Of a stretch of 5,531 nt of DNA, positions 1 to 5,531 are shown piece by piece (within the stretch, counting starts at the first letter, position 1; each line of letters starts with the position of its first letter). The stretch lies in contig JAGHDB010000207.1 of the NCBI GenBank assembly GCA_021160155.1, positions 1 to 5,531 on the forward strand, read 5' to 3'. This DNA is from Bacteroidales bacterium. Its GTDB lineage: Bacteria; Bacteroidota; Bacteroidia; Bacteroidales; UBA12481. The position numbers and the translations under genes are program-made. The notes beneath the pieces are model-generated. The model was given only the letters and a program-made list of their open reading frames with translations. It ran no database searches and was not told where the DNA came from.

Positions 1-462
1 GTCACCCTTCTGGTTGGCCTGATCTTCAGATCATTCCAGGCCGGATTGCTGTCACTGATACCACTCGGGATGGCCACACTGATTCTGTTCGGACTCATGG
101 GCTGGCTGGGTATTCGTCTGGATGCCGCAACTACCCTATTATCCTCTGTTATGATTGGTGTGGGAGTTGATTACACCATTCATTACCTGTGGCGCCACCG
201 GGATGAGATCCGTTCAGGCAAAACACATCCTGAGGCAATTGTCCATACACTCCCTACTACAGGTAAAGGAATTGCATTTAATGCCCTTTCGGTTATGGTA
301 GGTTTCAGTGTCCTGATCTTTTCGGCATTCAATCCGATCCGGTTTTTCGGTTTTTTGGTAGTCATCTCTATCCTGGCCTGCCTCGCCGGTGCCATGTTGA
401 TTATTCCGGCTGCCTGCCAGATATGGAAGCCCCGTTTTTTCGAACATCAAAAAAAACAGTGA
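1..462 (+). CDS. RND/MMPL-family exporter, C-terminal part (5' end outside window)
   Basis: The reading frame is already open at base 1 and ends at TGA 460-462, giving 153 residues of what is normally a protein of about 750-800 residues. Visible are hydrophobic segments at about residues 1-9, 15-37, 42-57, 91-110 and 113-138. A GVGVDY motif at 53-58 is followed by H61, which is the signature of the transmembrane helix carrying the acidic proton-relay residue in RND permeases (here D57). The end is a short basic cytoplasmic tail. The family (COG1033-like 'predicted exporters of the RND superfamily') uses proton flow to move lipids or other hydrophobic cargo from the inner membrane. The next gene encodes a periplasmic LolA-like protein, the usual partner of this subfamily, so lipid or lipoprotein traffic is the best inference. 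The substrate cannot be read from this fragment. The TTG at 46 is only an internal codon. The family call is firm. Confidence 0.9.
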   Translation, partial: VTLLVGLIFRSFQAGLLSLIPLGMATLILFGLMGWLGIRLDAATTLLSSVMIGVGVDYTIHYLWRHRDEIRSGKTHPEAIVHTLPTTGKGIAFNALSVMVGFSVLIFSAFNPIRFFGFLVVISILACLAGAMLIIPAACQIWKPRFFEHQKKQ

Positions 463-1244
463 TGAAAACAACCACCTTAGTAATTATGAGTCTGCTTTTG
501 GCAGGAAGTGTACACGCTCAAAATCCGTCGGCACGTGACCTGATTGAGCAATCCCGCAAAGCTACCCGTCTGAACGGACTCGAATCTGTAACGCGGCTTG
601 AAATTCATGATGGCAAAGGACATGTCCGCATCCGGGAGACTACCATGGCCTCAAAAATTTATCCGGATAATACCGAAAAAAGAGTCATTGTCTTTACAGC
701 CCCGGCTGATGTGAAAGGCACTGCTATGTTGATCTTTGATTATCCCGACCGCGAGGATGATATGTGGCTCTACCTCCCCTCGCTGCGCAAAGTCAGGAAA
801 ATTGTCTCGTCTGAAAAGAGCCGTAGTTTTATGGGATCCGAATTTTCAAATGCCGATCTCTCCATCGGTACTCTTGACGACTTTAACTACCGCCTGGATG
901 GTTCCGAAACCATTGACGGGACCCCCTGCTGGATCGTCCGAATCACTCCGGCTAACGAACAAATAAAATCGACTTACAACCTGTCATCCAAAACATTATG
1001 GATCGCCAAGAAAGATAAAGTTCCAAGAAAAGCTTCATTTATTGATCAGCGGGGTAAACCGTGGAAAGCACTCACCTACTCGGGCATCAAAATCATGGAT
1101 CAGAAACACCGTAAATATTTCGTAACCCACATGAAAATCAGAAATCTGCAAAACGGACGTTTCAGTGTTATGAATATGGATAAAGCCGAGTATAATCCCA
1201 ACGTGAAAGATTCCTATTTTACCCGTTCATTTCTTGAGCAATAA
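462..1244 (+). CDS. Secreted LolA-like outer membrane lipoprotein-sorting family protein
   Basis: This is a 260-residue periplasmic protein. I chose ATG 462, which overlaps the upstream TGA by one base (TGATG), because it places a clean signal peptide at the N-terminus: K2, hydrophobic core about 5-15, then VHA before Q20 as a likely signal peptidase I site. The longer frame from ATG 423 would bury this signal behind 13 extra residues. The mature part resembles the LolA_like family (Pfam PF17131, from memory): W102-L-Y-L-P106, the basic stretch K110-V-R-K113, and SFMGSEFSNAD at 122-132, followed by a beta-rich C-terminal half with D153-G-T and W157. LolA folds are open beta-barrels that bind lipid or lipoprotein acyl chains. 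Members beside RND exporters are thought to take cargo from the exporter, but specific substrates are mostly unknown. The gene sits between the exporter and SDR genes with single-base overlaps on both sides. No Shine-Dalgarno is visible, so translation probably relies on coupling. Confidence 0.87.
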   Translation: MKTTTLVIMSLLLAGSVHAQNPSARDLIEQSRKATRLNGLESVTRLEIHDGKGHVRIRETTMASKIYPDNTEKRVIVFTAPADVKGTAMLIFDYPDREDDMWLYLPSLRKVRKIVSSEKSRSFMGSEFSNADLSIGTLDDFNYRLDGSETIDGTPCWIVRITPANEQIKSTYNLSSKTLWIAKKDKVPRKASFIDQRGKPWKALTYSGIKIMDQKHRKYFVTHMKIRNLQNGRFSVMNMDKAEYNPNVKDSYFTRSFLEQ

Positions 1245-2272
1245 TGAAAAACAGGATCAAAGTTTTGGTCACCGGAGCCGCCGGTTCGGTTGGTTTGGAA
1301 GTAGTTCGCGAACTGGCCGGCAGAGACGAAACATATGATATATCCGTGATAGATCGTAACATCCGCCGGGTGAAAAAGAAATTAAGACCCTACTTAAAAC
1401 ATATTCGTTTCTTCGCAGGAGAGATCACTAATCCTCAACTGATTTACCGTGCCTGCCGCGACCAGCAGGCAGTGATCCACCTGGCTGCGATTATTCCTCC
1501 TTTGGCAGATGAACAGCCACAAATTGCCGAACGGGTAAATGTTGAAGGAACCCGGTTGTTAGTAAAAACGCTTGAAAAGATCAATCCCGGTGTATTTTTT
1601 CTTTATGCTTCCTCTATCTCTATATACGGTGATCGTGTTTCCGATCCCTGGATCACGGTTAGTGATCCGTTACAACCCAGTGAAGGAGATGAATACGCCA
1701 AAACAAAGATCCGGGCAGAACAGATTATCCGCTCCTCCAAACTCATCTGGAGTATCTTCAGACTTACCGCCATCATGGGGAGCCAAACCCGTCTGAATCC
1801 TCTTTTCTTTCATATGCCACTGGATACCAGCATGGAGATTGCCACTGCCCGCGATACAGGTTATGCCTTTGCCGAAGCCATTAGCCACACAGAAAAACTT
1901 CAGGGGAAAATTTTCAATCTCTCAGGCGGTCCTTCCTGCCGCACCACATACTATGAATTTTTAAAACGTGTATTCCCCATCGTGGGATTGCAAAACCCTG
2001 ATTTCCCGCATGGAGCCTTTGCAGAAAAGAATTTTCACTGCGGGTACTATCGGGATTCAGACAGGTTAAATAGCATTTTGGGATTTCAGCACGAAAGCCT
2101 CGAAGATTACTACCGGATGTTGCAGCATAAACAAAATTTCTTTGTCCGAACCATGACCCGCCTGTTTCACTCCCCCATCAAAAGATCACTGCTGAAACGA
2201 TCCGACCCGTTTAAAGCCTTGCGGCAGGAAATCCTTCCGATGATCAACCGGTTCTTTTACAGGAAAGCATAA
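1244..2272 (+). CDS. NAD-dependent epimerase/dehydratase (extended SDR family)
   Basis: This is a 342-residue cytoplasmic protein whose ATG overlaps the preceding TAA by one base (TAATG 1242-1246). The N-terminus is a Rossmann fold: V9-T-G-A-A-G-S-V-G17 matches the extended-SDR TGxxGxxG loop, and the acidic D37 ending the second strand suggests NAD rather than NADP. HLAA at 79-82, the YASSISIYG strand at 121-129 (S124 as catalytic serine) and Y151-A-K-T-K155 supply the Ser-Tyr-Lys catalytic set. Spacing from S124 to Y151 is close to that of UDP-galactose 4-epimerase. The substrate-binding half (about 185-290) is divergent, so the substrate, whether nucleotide sugar, sterol-like or other, cannot be assigned. 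After about residue 300 there is a basic, probably helical tail (T303 to A342) beyond the usual fold that might contact membrane. As the last gene of the exporter/LolA-like operon it may make or modify the transported molecule, which is inference from position only. Confidence 0.88.
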   Translation: MKNRIKVLVTGAAGSVGLEVVRELAGRDETYDISVIDRNIRRVKKKLRPYLKHIRFFAGEITNPQLIYRACRDQQAVIHLAAIIPPLADEQPQIAERVNVEGTRLLVKTLEKINPGVFFLYASSISIYGDRVSDPWITVSDPLQPSEGDEYAKTKIRAEQIIRSSKLIWSIFRLTAIMGSQTRLNPLFFHMPLDTSMEIATARDTGYAFAEAISHTEKLQGKIFNLSGGPSCRTTYYEFLKRVFPIVGLQNPDFPHGAFAEKNFHCGYYRDSDRLNSILGFQHESLEDYYRMLQHKQNFFVRTMTRLFHSPIKRSLLKRSDPFKALRQEILPMINRFFYRKA

Positions 2273-2295
2273 TACTTTTACCGGATAATTTCCTG
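2260..2295. terminator. Weak inverted repeat in the convergent gap, possible bidirectional terminator
   Basis: CAGGAAA (2260-2266) and TTTCCTG (2289-2295) form a perfect 7-bp inverted repeat across a 22-nt loop. It spans the last codons of the SDR gene and the 25-bp gap before the stop of the convergent oxidoreductase gene. The position is what one expects for a shared terminator, but neither strand has a T-run after the stem and the stem is short and not GC-rich. The repeat could be chance. Confidence 0.25.
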
Positions 2296-2297
2296 AA

Positions 2298-3422
2298 TCA
2301 ATAAGAAGTTGCCGTTATTAACCGGGGAGAGAGTTTTCTCTTTACCTCTGCATCCAGAAATTCTTCAATCAACTCCCGGAATACCTCCTTGACGGATTGT
2401 ATTTTGGTTGTTCTGAAGGCATTATGCCCGGCAAAGACAAAACCGTTTTTCATTTTACCTTTAGCCGCATTGATCAGCGCCATTGAAATACAGTATGGAG
2501 CTTTCTTGTAATCACATGTTTTCAGGCATTTCCAGGGACAATTCACCGGGTGTCTTTTCCCGGCCGAAACATCATCCAGGAAACGGTTTCTGATGGCTCT
2601 TCCGGGAAGGCCAACCGGGCTGTCAATGAGCACAATATCTTCTTCTTTGCAGTTCACATAAGCCTGCTTAAACTCCATTGCCGCATCGCATTCGTAAGTC
2701 GGCACCAGCCGGGTTGCAATCTGTACACCCTTGGCCCCCAGCTCCATTAATCGCGACATATCTGAACCGGTATAGATTCCTCCGGCGGCAATGACCGGAA
2801 TTTCTCTTCCAAACTGCTGTTCAAAAGGCTTCATCGATTCAATCACTTCCGGAACAATTTTCTCAATTGTGAACTCAGCATCATTAATCTGTGCCATGCG
2901 AAATCCGAGATGCCCTCCTGCCATTGGACCCTCCACCACAACAGCATCAGGAATAACGTCATAATGACCAGCCCAGTATCTGAATATTAATCCGGCAGCT
3001 TTCGCAGATGAAACTATAGGGAGAAATTTGGTTTTATTCTCATCTTTTTTATCCCTGATTATTGCTTCAGGTATACGGATGGGCAGGCCGGCACCGGAAA
3101 TAATCAGATCTGCTCCTTCCTCAACCGCTACCGACATATGGTCTTCATAATCAGAAAGAGCAACCATGATATTCACCCCTATGATCCCATTGGTCATCTT
3201 TTTCGCTTTGCGTATCTCATCCCGCAGCACACGTCTGTTTGCTCCTCTAAAATCCTTTGAAAAACCGGGAAGCAACATACCGATACCCGCTGATGAAATA
3301 ATCCCGATCCCCCCTTCATTTGCCACAGCCGATGCCAGCCGGGATAATGAAATAGCCACACCCATACCCCCCTGTATTACCGGAAGTCTTGCCTCAAGGT
3401 CCCCAATCTTTAATGTTTTCAT
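2298..3422 (-). CDS. Nitronate monooxygenase-like FMN oxidoreductase (NMO/FabK class) with C-terminal cysteine cluster
   Basis: This is a 374-residue soluble protein with an ATG at 3422 and a TGA at 2298-2300. It is a TIM-barrel flavoprotein of the 2-nitropropane dioxygenase/nitronate monooxygenase group (COG2070-like). Visible landmarks are P14-V-I-Q-G-G-M-G at the first strand, a G38-I-G-I-I-S-S-A-G segment, GVNIMVAL at 82-89, VEGPMAGGHLG at 163-173 (H171 is the conserved active-site histidine position of nitronate monooxygenases), and IPVIAAGGIYTG at 208-219 with GAKGVQIATR at 229-238 for FMN phosphate binding. Such enzymes oxidise alkyl nitronates; relatives include the enoyl-ACP reductase FabK and NAD(P)H:quinone reductases, so the exact substrate is open. 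An added C-terminal region carries C295, C299, C303 and C311 (CX3CX3CX7C), which could ligate metal or an Fe-S cluster. The gene has its own promoter and no co-directional partner close by, so it looks monocistronic. Confidence 0.87.
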   Translation of the reverse strand: MKTLKIGDLEARLPVIQGGMGVAISLSRLASAVANEGGIGIISSAGIGMLLPGFSKDFRGANRRVLRDEIRKAKKMTNGIIGVNIMVALSDYEDHMSVAVEEGADLIISGAGLPIRIPEAIIRDKKDENKTKFLPIVSSAKAAGLIFRYWAGHYDVIPDAVVVEGPMAGGHLGFRMAQINDAEFTIEKIVPEVIESMKPFEQQFGREIPVIAAGGIYTGSDMSRLMELGAKGVQIATRLVPTYECDAAMEFKQAYVNCKEEDIVLIDSPVGLPGRAIRNRFLDDVSAGKRHPVNCPWKCLKTCDYKKAPYCISMALINAAKGKMKNGFVFAGHNAFRTTKIQSVKEVFRELIEEFLDAEVKRKLSPRLITATSY

Positions 3423-3446
3423 CTACCTGTTTTTTATGTTCGCCAC

Positions 3447-3477
3447 CAAAAATATGCACCTGATTAAGATTGGCAAA
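3447..3477 (-). promoter_or_regulatory. Bacteroidota-type promoter for the oxidoreductase gene
   Basis: Read on the reverse strand, TTTG (3477-3474) is followed after 19 nt by TATTTTTG (3454-3447), which fits the Bacteroidota sigma-A consensus TTTG-N19..21-TAnnTTTG exactly. The -7 box ends 24 nt before the ATG at 3422, so a transcript would start with a leader of roughly 15-20 nt. This is the best promoter in the window. It is called from the consensus only, without transcript data. Confidence 0.7.
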
Positions 3478-3480
3478 ACT

Positions 3481-3547
3481 TTAGGGATTAACAGGGCTAA
3501 ATAGGGATAAACATAAACTAAAGGGACAAATGACACGATTACAGGGG
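3481..3547. repeat. Phased AGGG decamer repeats upstream of the oxidoreductase promoter
   Basis: Three tandem imperfect 10-bp units lie at 3481-3490, 3491-3500 and 3501-3510 (TTAGGGATTA, ACAGGGCTAA, ATAGGGATAA; core AGGGNTWA). Further AGGG cores at 3522 and 3543 continue the phase, with successive spacings of 10, 10, 19 and 21 bp, close to whole helical turns. The array starts four bases upstream of the -33 box of the reverse-strand promoter, a normal place for activator binding. Its function is unknown. Confidence 0.5.
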
Positions 3548-3642
3548 TGAAATACTCAGGTGATCCGGATAAAAAGAAGCCGATGTTCAGATTTAATAAA
3601 ACGTAGAAGTCACGACTTAACTATGTTTCAATAAATTCGATG

Positions 3643-3670
3643 AAAAAGAGTAAGCTGCAGTTATCAGCTT
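3643..3670 (-). terminator. Terminator-like hairpin on the stop codon of the HTH gene
   Basis: On the reverse strand AAGCTG and CAGCTT (3670-3665 and 3657-3652) form a perfect 6-bp stem with a 7-nt loop, followed after four bases by TTTTT (3647-3643). The stem overlaps the TGA stop, which is followed in frame by TAA, making a tandem stop. It fits a weak intrinsic terminator that would insulate the HTH transcript from the oxidoreductase gene about 240 bp further on. The stem is short and only moderately GC-rich. Confidence 0.45.
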
Positions 3671-3951
3671 GCCCTGATTTTGGGATATTTCAGTTTATCC
3701 CAGTCCAAATCAATTATACCTTCAACCGGCAGGTTATTATCTGTTGCAACTTGTACAATCTTCAGAAGTCGTGCATAGCGAAGATCATAGAATTGACAAA
3801 AACGTCTGATCGTTAACTCACGTGGTTTCCTTTGTGCGCATTCATAGTTGCATACCTGTATTCGGGTCTTGTGATATAAGTATTCCTGTGTATGACCATG
3901 CCTGATTCGAATATGCTTGATGGCTCGACTAAAAGCTTCGTTCAATTCCAC
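3664..3951 (-). CDS. Small XRE-type helix-turn-helix protein
   Basis: This is a 95-residue protein with a GTG start at 3951. No ATG lies in frame near the N-terminus, and an in-frame TAA at 3966-3964 limits extension upstream. The pattern is that of a Cro/C1 (XRE) DNA-binding domain: helix 1 about 5-17, T21-Q-E-Y-L-Y-H-K as helix 2, a turn, then Q32-V-C-N-Y-E-C-A as recognition helix, R41-K-P as the usual post-HTH loop, and two further helices at 46-55 and 59-68 (FYDLRYARLLKI). About 25 residues follow (V76-E-G-I-I-D-L-D-W-D-K-L) that look like a short dimerisation or partner-binding tail. Such proteins are often autorepressors or antitoxin-like regulators. No toxin gene is adjacent, so a toxin-antitoxin role is not supported. 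It is divergent from the propeller gene across a spacer of about 460 bp and has a dyad just upstream. The fold call is good; its targets are unknown. Confidence 0.72.
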   Translation of the reverse strand: MELNEAFSRAIKHIRIRHGHTQEYLYHKTRIQVCNYECAQRKPRELTIRRFCQFYDLRYARLLKIVQVATDNNLPVEGIIDLDWDKLKYPKIRAS

Positions 3952-3963
3952 AATTTTAGGTTC

Positions 3964-3990
3964 TTAAAGTTGTGTGGGGACAAACTTCAA
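3964..3990. promoter_or_regulatory. Dyad ahead of the HTH gene, candidate operator or leader hairpin
   Basis: TTAAAGTT (3964-3971) and AACTTCAA (3983-3990) are inverted half-sites matching at 7 of 8 positions, separated by 11 bp and centred 26 bp upstream of the GTG start. A loose -7-like TACCCTTTG on the reverse strand (3996-3988) overlaps its edge, although no well-spaced -33 TTTG was found. XRE proteins usually bind dyads over their own promoter, so autoregulation is plausible. In the reverse-strand RNA the one mismatch becomes a G-U pair, so a leader hairpin is the alternative. Confidence 0.4.
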
Positions 3991-4411
3991 AGGGTAAAAC
4001 TATTAGAATATTACTGGATTTCCAAACCAGATAAACAAAACATTCAATTTGCAGCCGACTGATAATCCAACAGCCAGTAAATAGTGGGGGGGGGTATCTG
4101 CTTGATTTACCAATCACTCGTCGACTTTATTATCTCAAAGAAATCGGATAAAAAAAAATTGGGATTGAATGTATATTTTGGAGGATATAACCCAATATTT
4201 ATTGTAACTATTTAGTAGTTGTTTTGCTGCCCAGGTGGGTGGTAACAAACTTATTCGAAAGTGACTAAAGATCGGGAGCATTTGTTGTAAAGCGGTTGTT
4301 TGAAAAATGAAAGCTTGGAAATCATATAGGGTCAAGAATAATCCAGCTTTGGGACAGCTTGGCTTTCAGGCGCGAAAGAAAGCTGCTTCAGACTTATCTG
4401 TTATTAAATTG
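3991..4411. other. Gene-poor AT-rich spacer between HTH and propeller genes
   Basis: No convincing gene was found here. The open frame on the reverse strand at 4135-4335 has no recognisable domain and low-complexity hydrophobic composition. The spacer holds a G9 run (4086-4094), an A9 run (4150-4158) and no clear TAnnTTTG promoter for the propeller gene. The closest match, TATATTTTG at 4172-4180, has one extra spacer base and no good -33 box. From 4307 to 4411 the frame is open into the propeller gene and may be translated if ATG 4307 is used. This part includes a repeated CAGCTT (4344 and 4355) that can pair with AAGCTG at 4380-4385. Confidence 0.5.
4086..4094. repeat. Homopolymer run of nine G
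   Basis: Nine consecutive G lie in an otherwise AT-rich spacer, about 135 bp from the HTH start and 213-318 bp from the two possible propeller starts. Poly-G tracts of this length slip during replication and act as expression switches in some bacteria when they sit in promoters. Here no promoter is recognised around it, so only the repeat itself is certain. Confidence 0.9.
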
Positions 4412-5531
4412 ATGAGACTTGTATTTATATTGGTTTTAATGTATGGGCTCGACTCTTGTACAGGATCAAAAGTAAAGAATAATTTAGTGGCATCTATAAA
4501 GGTTAGACCAACAGAAAAGCCGTTATTAACATCTGAATTCACAGACCTGATAGAGATTGTTCCACTTGAAGAAAAGGAGGAGTCTCTGTTGGCAAGAGTG
4601 AATAAATTATTGGTTTACAATGGTTGTTTTATCATTATTGACAAAGTGTTGTCAAAAGCAATCTATATTTTCAACCGAGACGGGCATTACTTGACCAAGA
4701 TTAATTGTTTGGGTAAAGGTCCCGGTGAGTATACCAGTATTGCTGATGTCGCAATCCATAAGGGAATGATCTTGCTTTATGATGGAAGTATGAGAAGGCT
4801 GCTTCGCTTCAGTTTATCTGGAAATTTCATTGATGAAAAAAACATAGGTTTGTTAGCCAATGAAATTGGTTCAAGTGGCAACTTAATCGTTTTTAATTGT
4901 TGGCAGTACAATGAACTTGAGAATGGTTCCCGATTTCAACCGGGTTTGATTGGTTACAATGAAACAACGGGTCGGTTTTTTCAAATCATGGAGTATTGCA
5001 AGAACTACTTAAAGGTTCCTGTTACAAATGGTTTATACAATAAAGGCGATTCACTGTTTCTTTGTTCTCCGGTTTCTGATACAATTTACTATATTAGTAA
5101 GGTAAGCACCCCAATTTTACATATCGATTTTGGTCAGTACAGTACACCTGTCGACTACAGAGATTTGAAGCCTGGTAAAACTTTTGCAGAAGACATCCAA
5201 AATATGAATCACGTAACCGGGAAAGCGAGCTTCTGCTATTCTAATAATTTCTTAAGTCTTGTTTATACAGTAGGATTAAACAAATACTACTGCTTAAAAA
5301 CCTCGGATCGAATAATAGAGGGATACAGTCTCGTTAATGATATCTTACCTGTTGGACTTACAGATCCCATGTTCGTTGATGATGAGTATTTATATTTTCT
5401 AACGATTAACAGCGAGATTAATAAACTTCGGCAGTTGAAAGATCCTAAGACGATACAAGAGTTTCAGAAATTATTAAGTAATGATATTAAAGAGTTCAAA
5501 TCATTCAGAAATGAGAACCCTTATATAGTAA
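4412..5531 (+). CDS. 6-bladed beta-propeller lipoprotein (3' end outside window)
   Basis: The frame is open from ATG 4412 through the last base, giving 373 residues with no stop. The N-terminus is a short hydrophobic segment (L3 to M10) and then L13-D-S-C16, a lipobox-like site, so a lipid-anchored envelope protein is likely. The body matches the Bacteroidota 6-bladed beta-propeller family (DUF5128-type): an early IEIVPLEE stretch (47-54), repeated beta-blade patterns such as F73-I-I-I-D77 and I84-Y-I-F-N-R-D-G91, and the hallmark GKGPGEYTSIADV at 101-113 followed by L121-L-Y-D124. The final residues ENPYIV resemble the usual family ending, so perhaps only around ten codons are missing. The role of the family is poorly known; it probably provides a binding surface at the cell envelope. 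An in-frame ATG at 4307 would add 35 residues ahead of the signal, which would hide the lipobox from normal processing, so 4412 is preferred. Base composition is more AT-rich than in the left-hand operon. Confidence 0.83.
   Translation, partial: MRLVFILVLMYGLDSCTGSKVKNNLVASIKVRPTEKPLLTSEFTDLIEIVPLEEKEESLLARVNKLLVYNGCFIIIDKVLSKAIYIFNRDGHYLTKINCLGKGPGEYTSIADVAIHKGMILLYDGSMRRLLRFSLSGNFIDEKNIGLLANEIGSSGNLIVFNCWQYNELENGSRFQPGLIGYNETTGRFFQIMEYCKNYLKVPVTNGLYNKGDSLFLCSPVSDTIYYISKVSTPILHIDFGQYSTPVDYRDLKPGKTFAEDIQNMNHVTGKASFCYSNNFLSLVYTVGLNKYYCLKTSDRIIEGYSLVNDILPVGLTDPMFVDDEYLYFLTINSEINKLRQLKDPKTIQEFQKLLSNDIKEFKSFRNENPYIV

Noticed and set aside
423..461. ATG 423 as the start of the LolA-like gene
   Set aside because: It would place 13 unrelated residues ahead of a well-formed signal peptide and overlap the exporter by 40 bases. 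The ATG at 462 gives a classic coupled start.
1670..1888. Reverse-strand open frame inside the SDR gene
   Set aside because: It lies antisense within a well-supported gene and carries no recognisable features, so it is a shadow frame.
3484..3525. G-quadruplex from four GGG runs
   Set aside because: The loops are 7, 7 and 16 nt, too long for a stable three-tetrad structure, so the repeat phase is the more credible signal.
3664..3951. HTH gene as the antitoxin of a toxin-antitoxin pair
   Set aside because: There is no small toxin-like frame on either side; the next gene downstream is a metabolic oxidoreductase with its own promoter, behind a terminator-like hairpin.
4040..4172. Perfect 9-bp inverted repeat (ACATTCAAT / ATTGAATGT) flanking the G9 and A9 runs, considered as an invertible promoter segment
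   Set aside because: The arms are shorter than typical recombinase sites, no promoter lies between them, no invertase is nearby, and a 9-bp match is expected by chance at this scale.
4135..4335. Open frame of 66 codons on the reverse strand in the spacer
   Set aside because: It has no domain pattern, its composition is that of AT-rich noncoding DNA, and it overlaps the start region of the propeller gene. Nothing supports expression.

Overview
The window looks like chromosomal DNA of a Bacteroidota species, plausibly a Bacteroidales or Marinilabiliales relative. The clues are the lack of Shine-Dalgarno sequences before the starts, a Bacteroidota-type promoter (TTTG, 19 nt, TAnnTTTG) before the reverse-strand oxidoreductase, and a lipoprotein of the 6-bladed beta-propeller family that is abundant in this phylum. 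No genus can be named from the sequence alone.

Layout. (1) Positions 1-2272 hold a tightly packed forward operon: the C-terminal end of an RND/MMPL-type exporter, a secreted LolA-like protein, and an extended short-chain dehydrogenase/epimerase. Each junction is a single-base stop/start overlap (TGATG, then TAATG), which suggests translational coupling. (2) A convergent gap of 25 bp separates this operon from a reverse-strand flavin oxidoreductase of the nitronate monooxygenase/FabK class (2298-3422). That gene has a good promoter and an unusual set of tandem 10-bp repeats just upstream of it. (3) A small reverse-strand XRE-type helix-turn-helix gene (3664-3951, GTG start) follows, with a terminator-like hairpin on its stop codon and a dyad just ahead of its start. 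(4) A gene-poor, AT-rich stretch of about 460 bp contains a run of nine G. (5) A forward 6-bladed beta-propeller lipoprotein gene starts near 4412 (or 4307) and runs off the window, probably only a few codons short of its end.

How the genes may work together. The exporter and LolA-like protein are a known pairing and probably move a lipid or lipoprotein across the periplasm. The SDR may modify a lipid or sugar precursor for the same pathway, but this is inferred only from operon position. The oxidoreductase appears to be a stand-alone unit. The right-hand third (HTH gene, spacer and propeller gene) is visibly more AT-rich than the left half and looks like accessory DNA. No RNA gene, CRISPR array, insertion sequence or complete novel system can be supported. 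The most interesting points are small: a phased decamer array, a slippery A-run at a gene junction, a cysteine cluster in the oxidoreductase, a probable autoregulatory dyad and the G9 tract.
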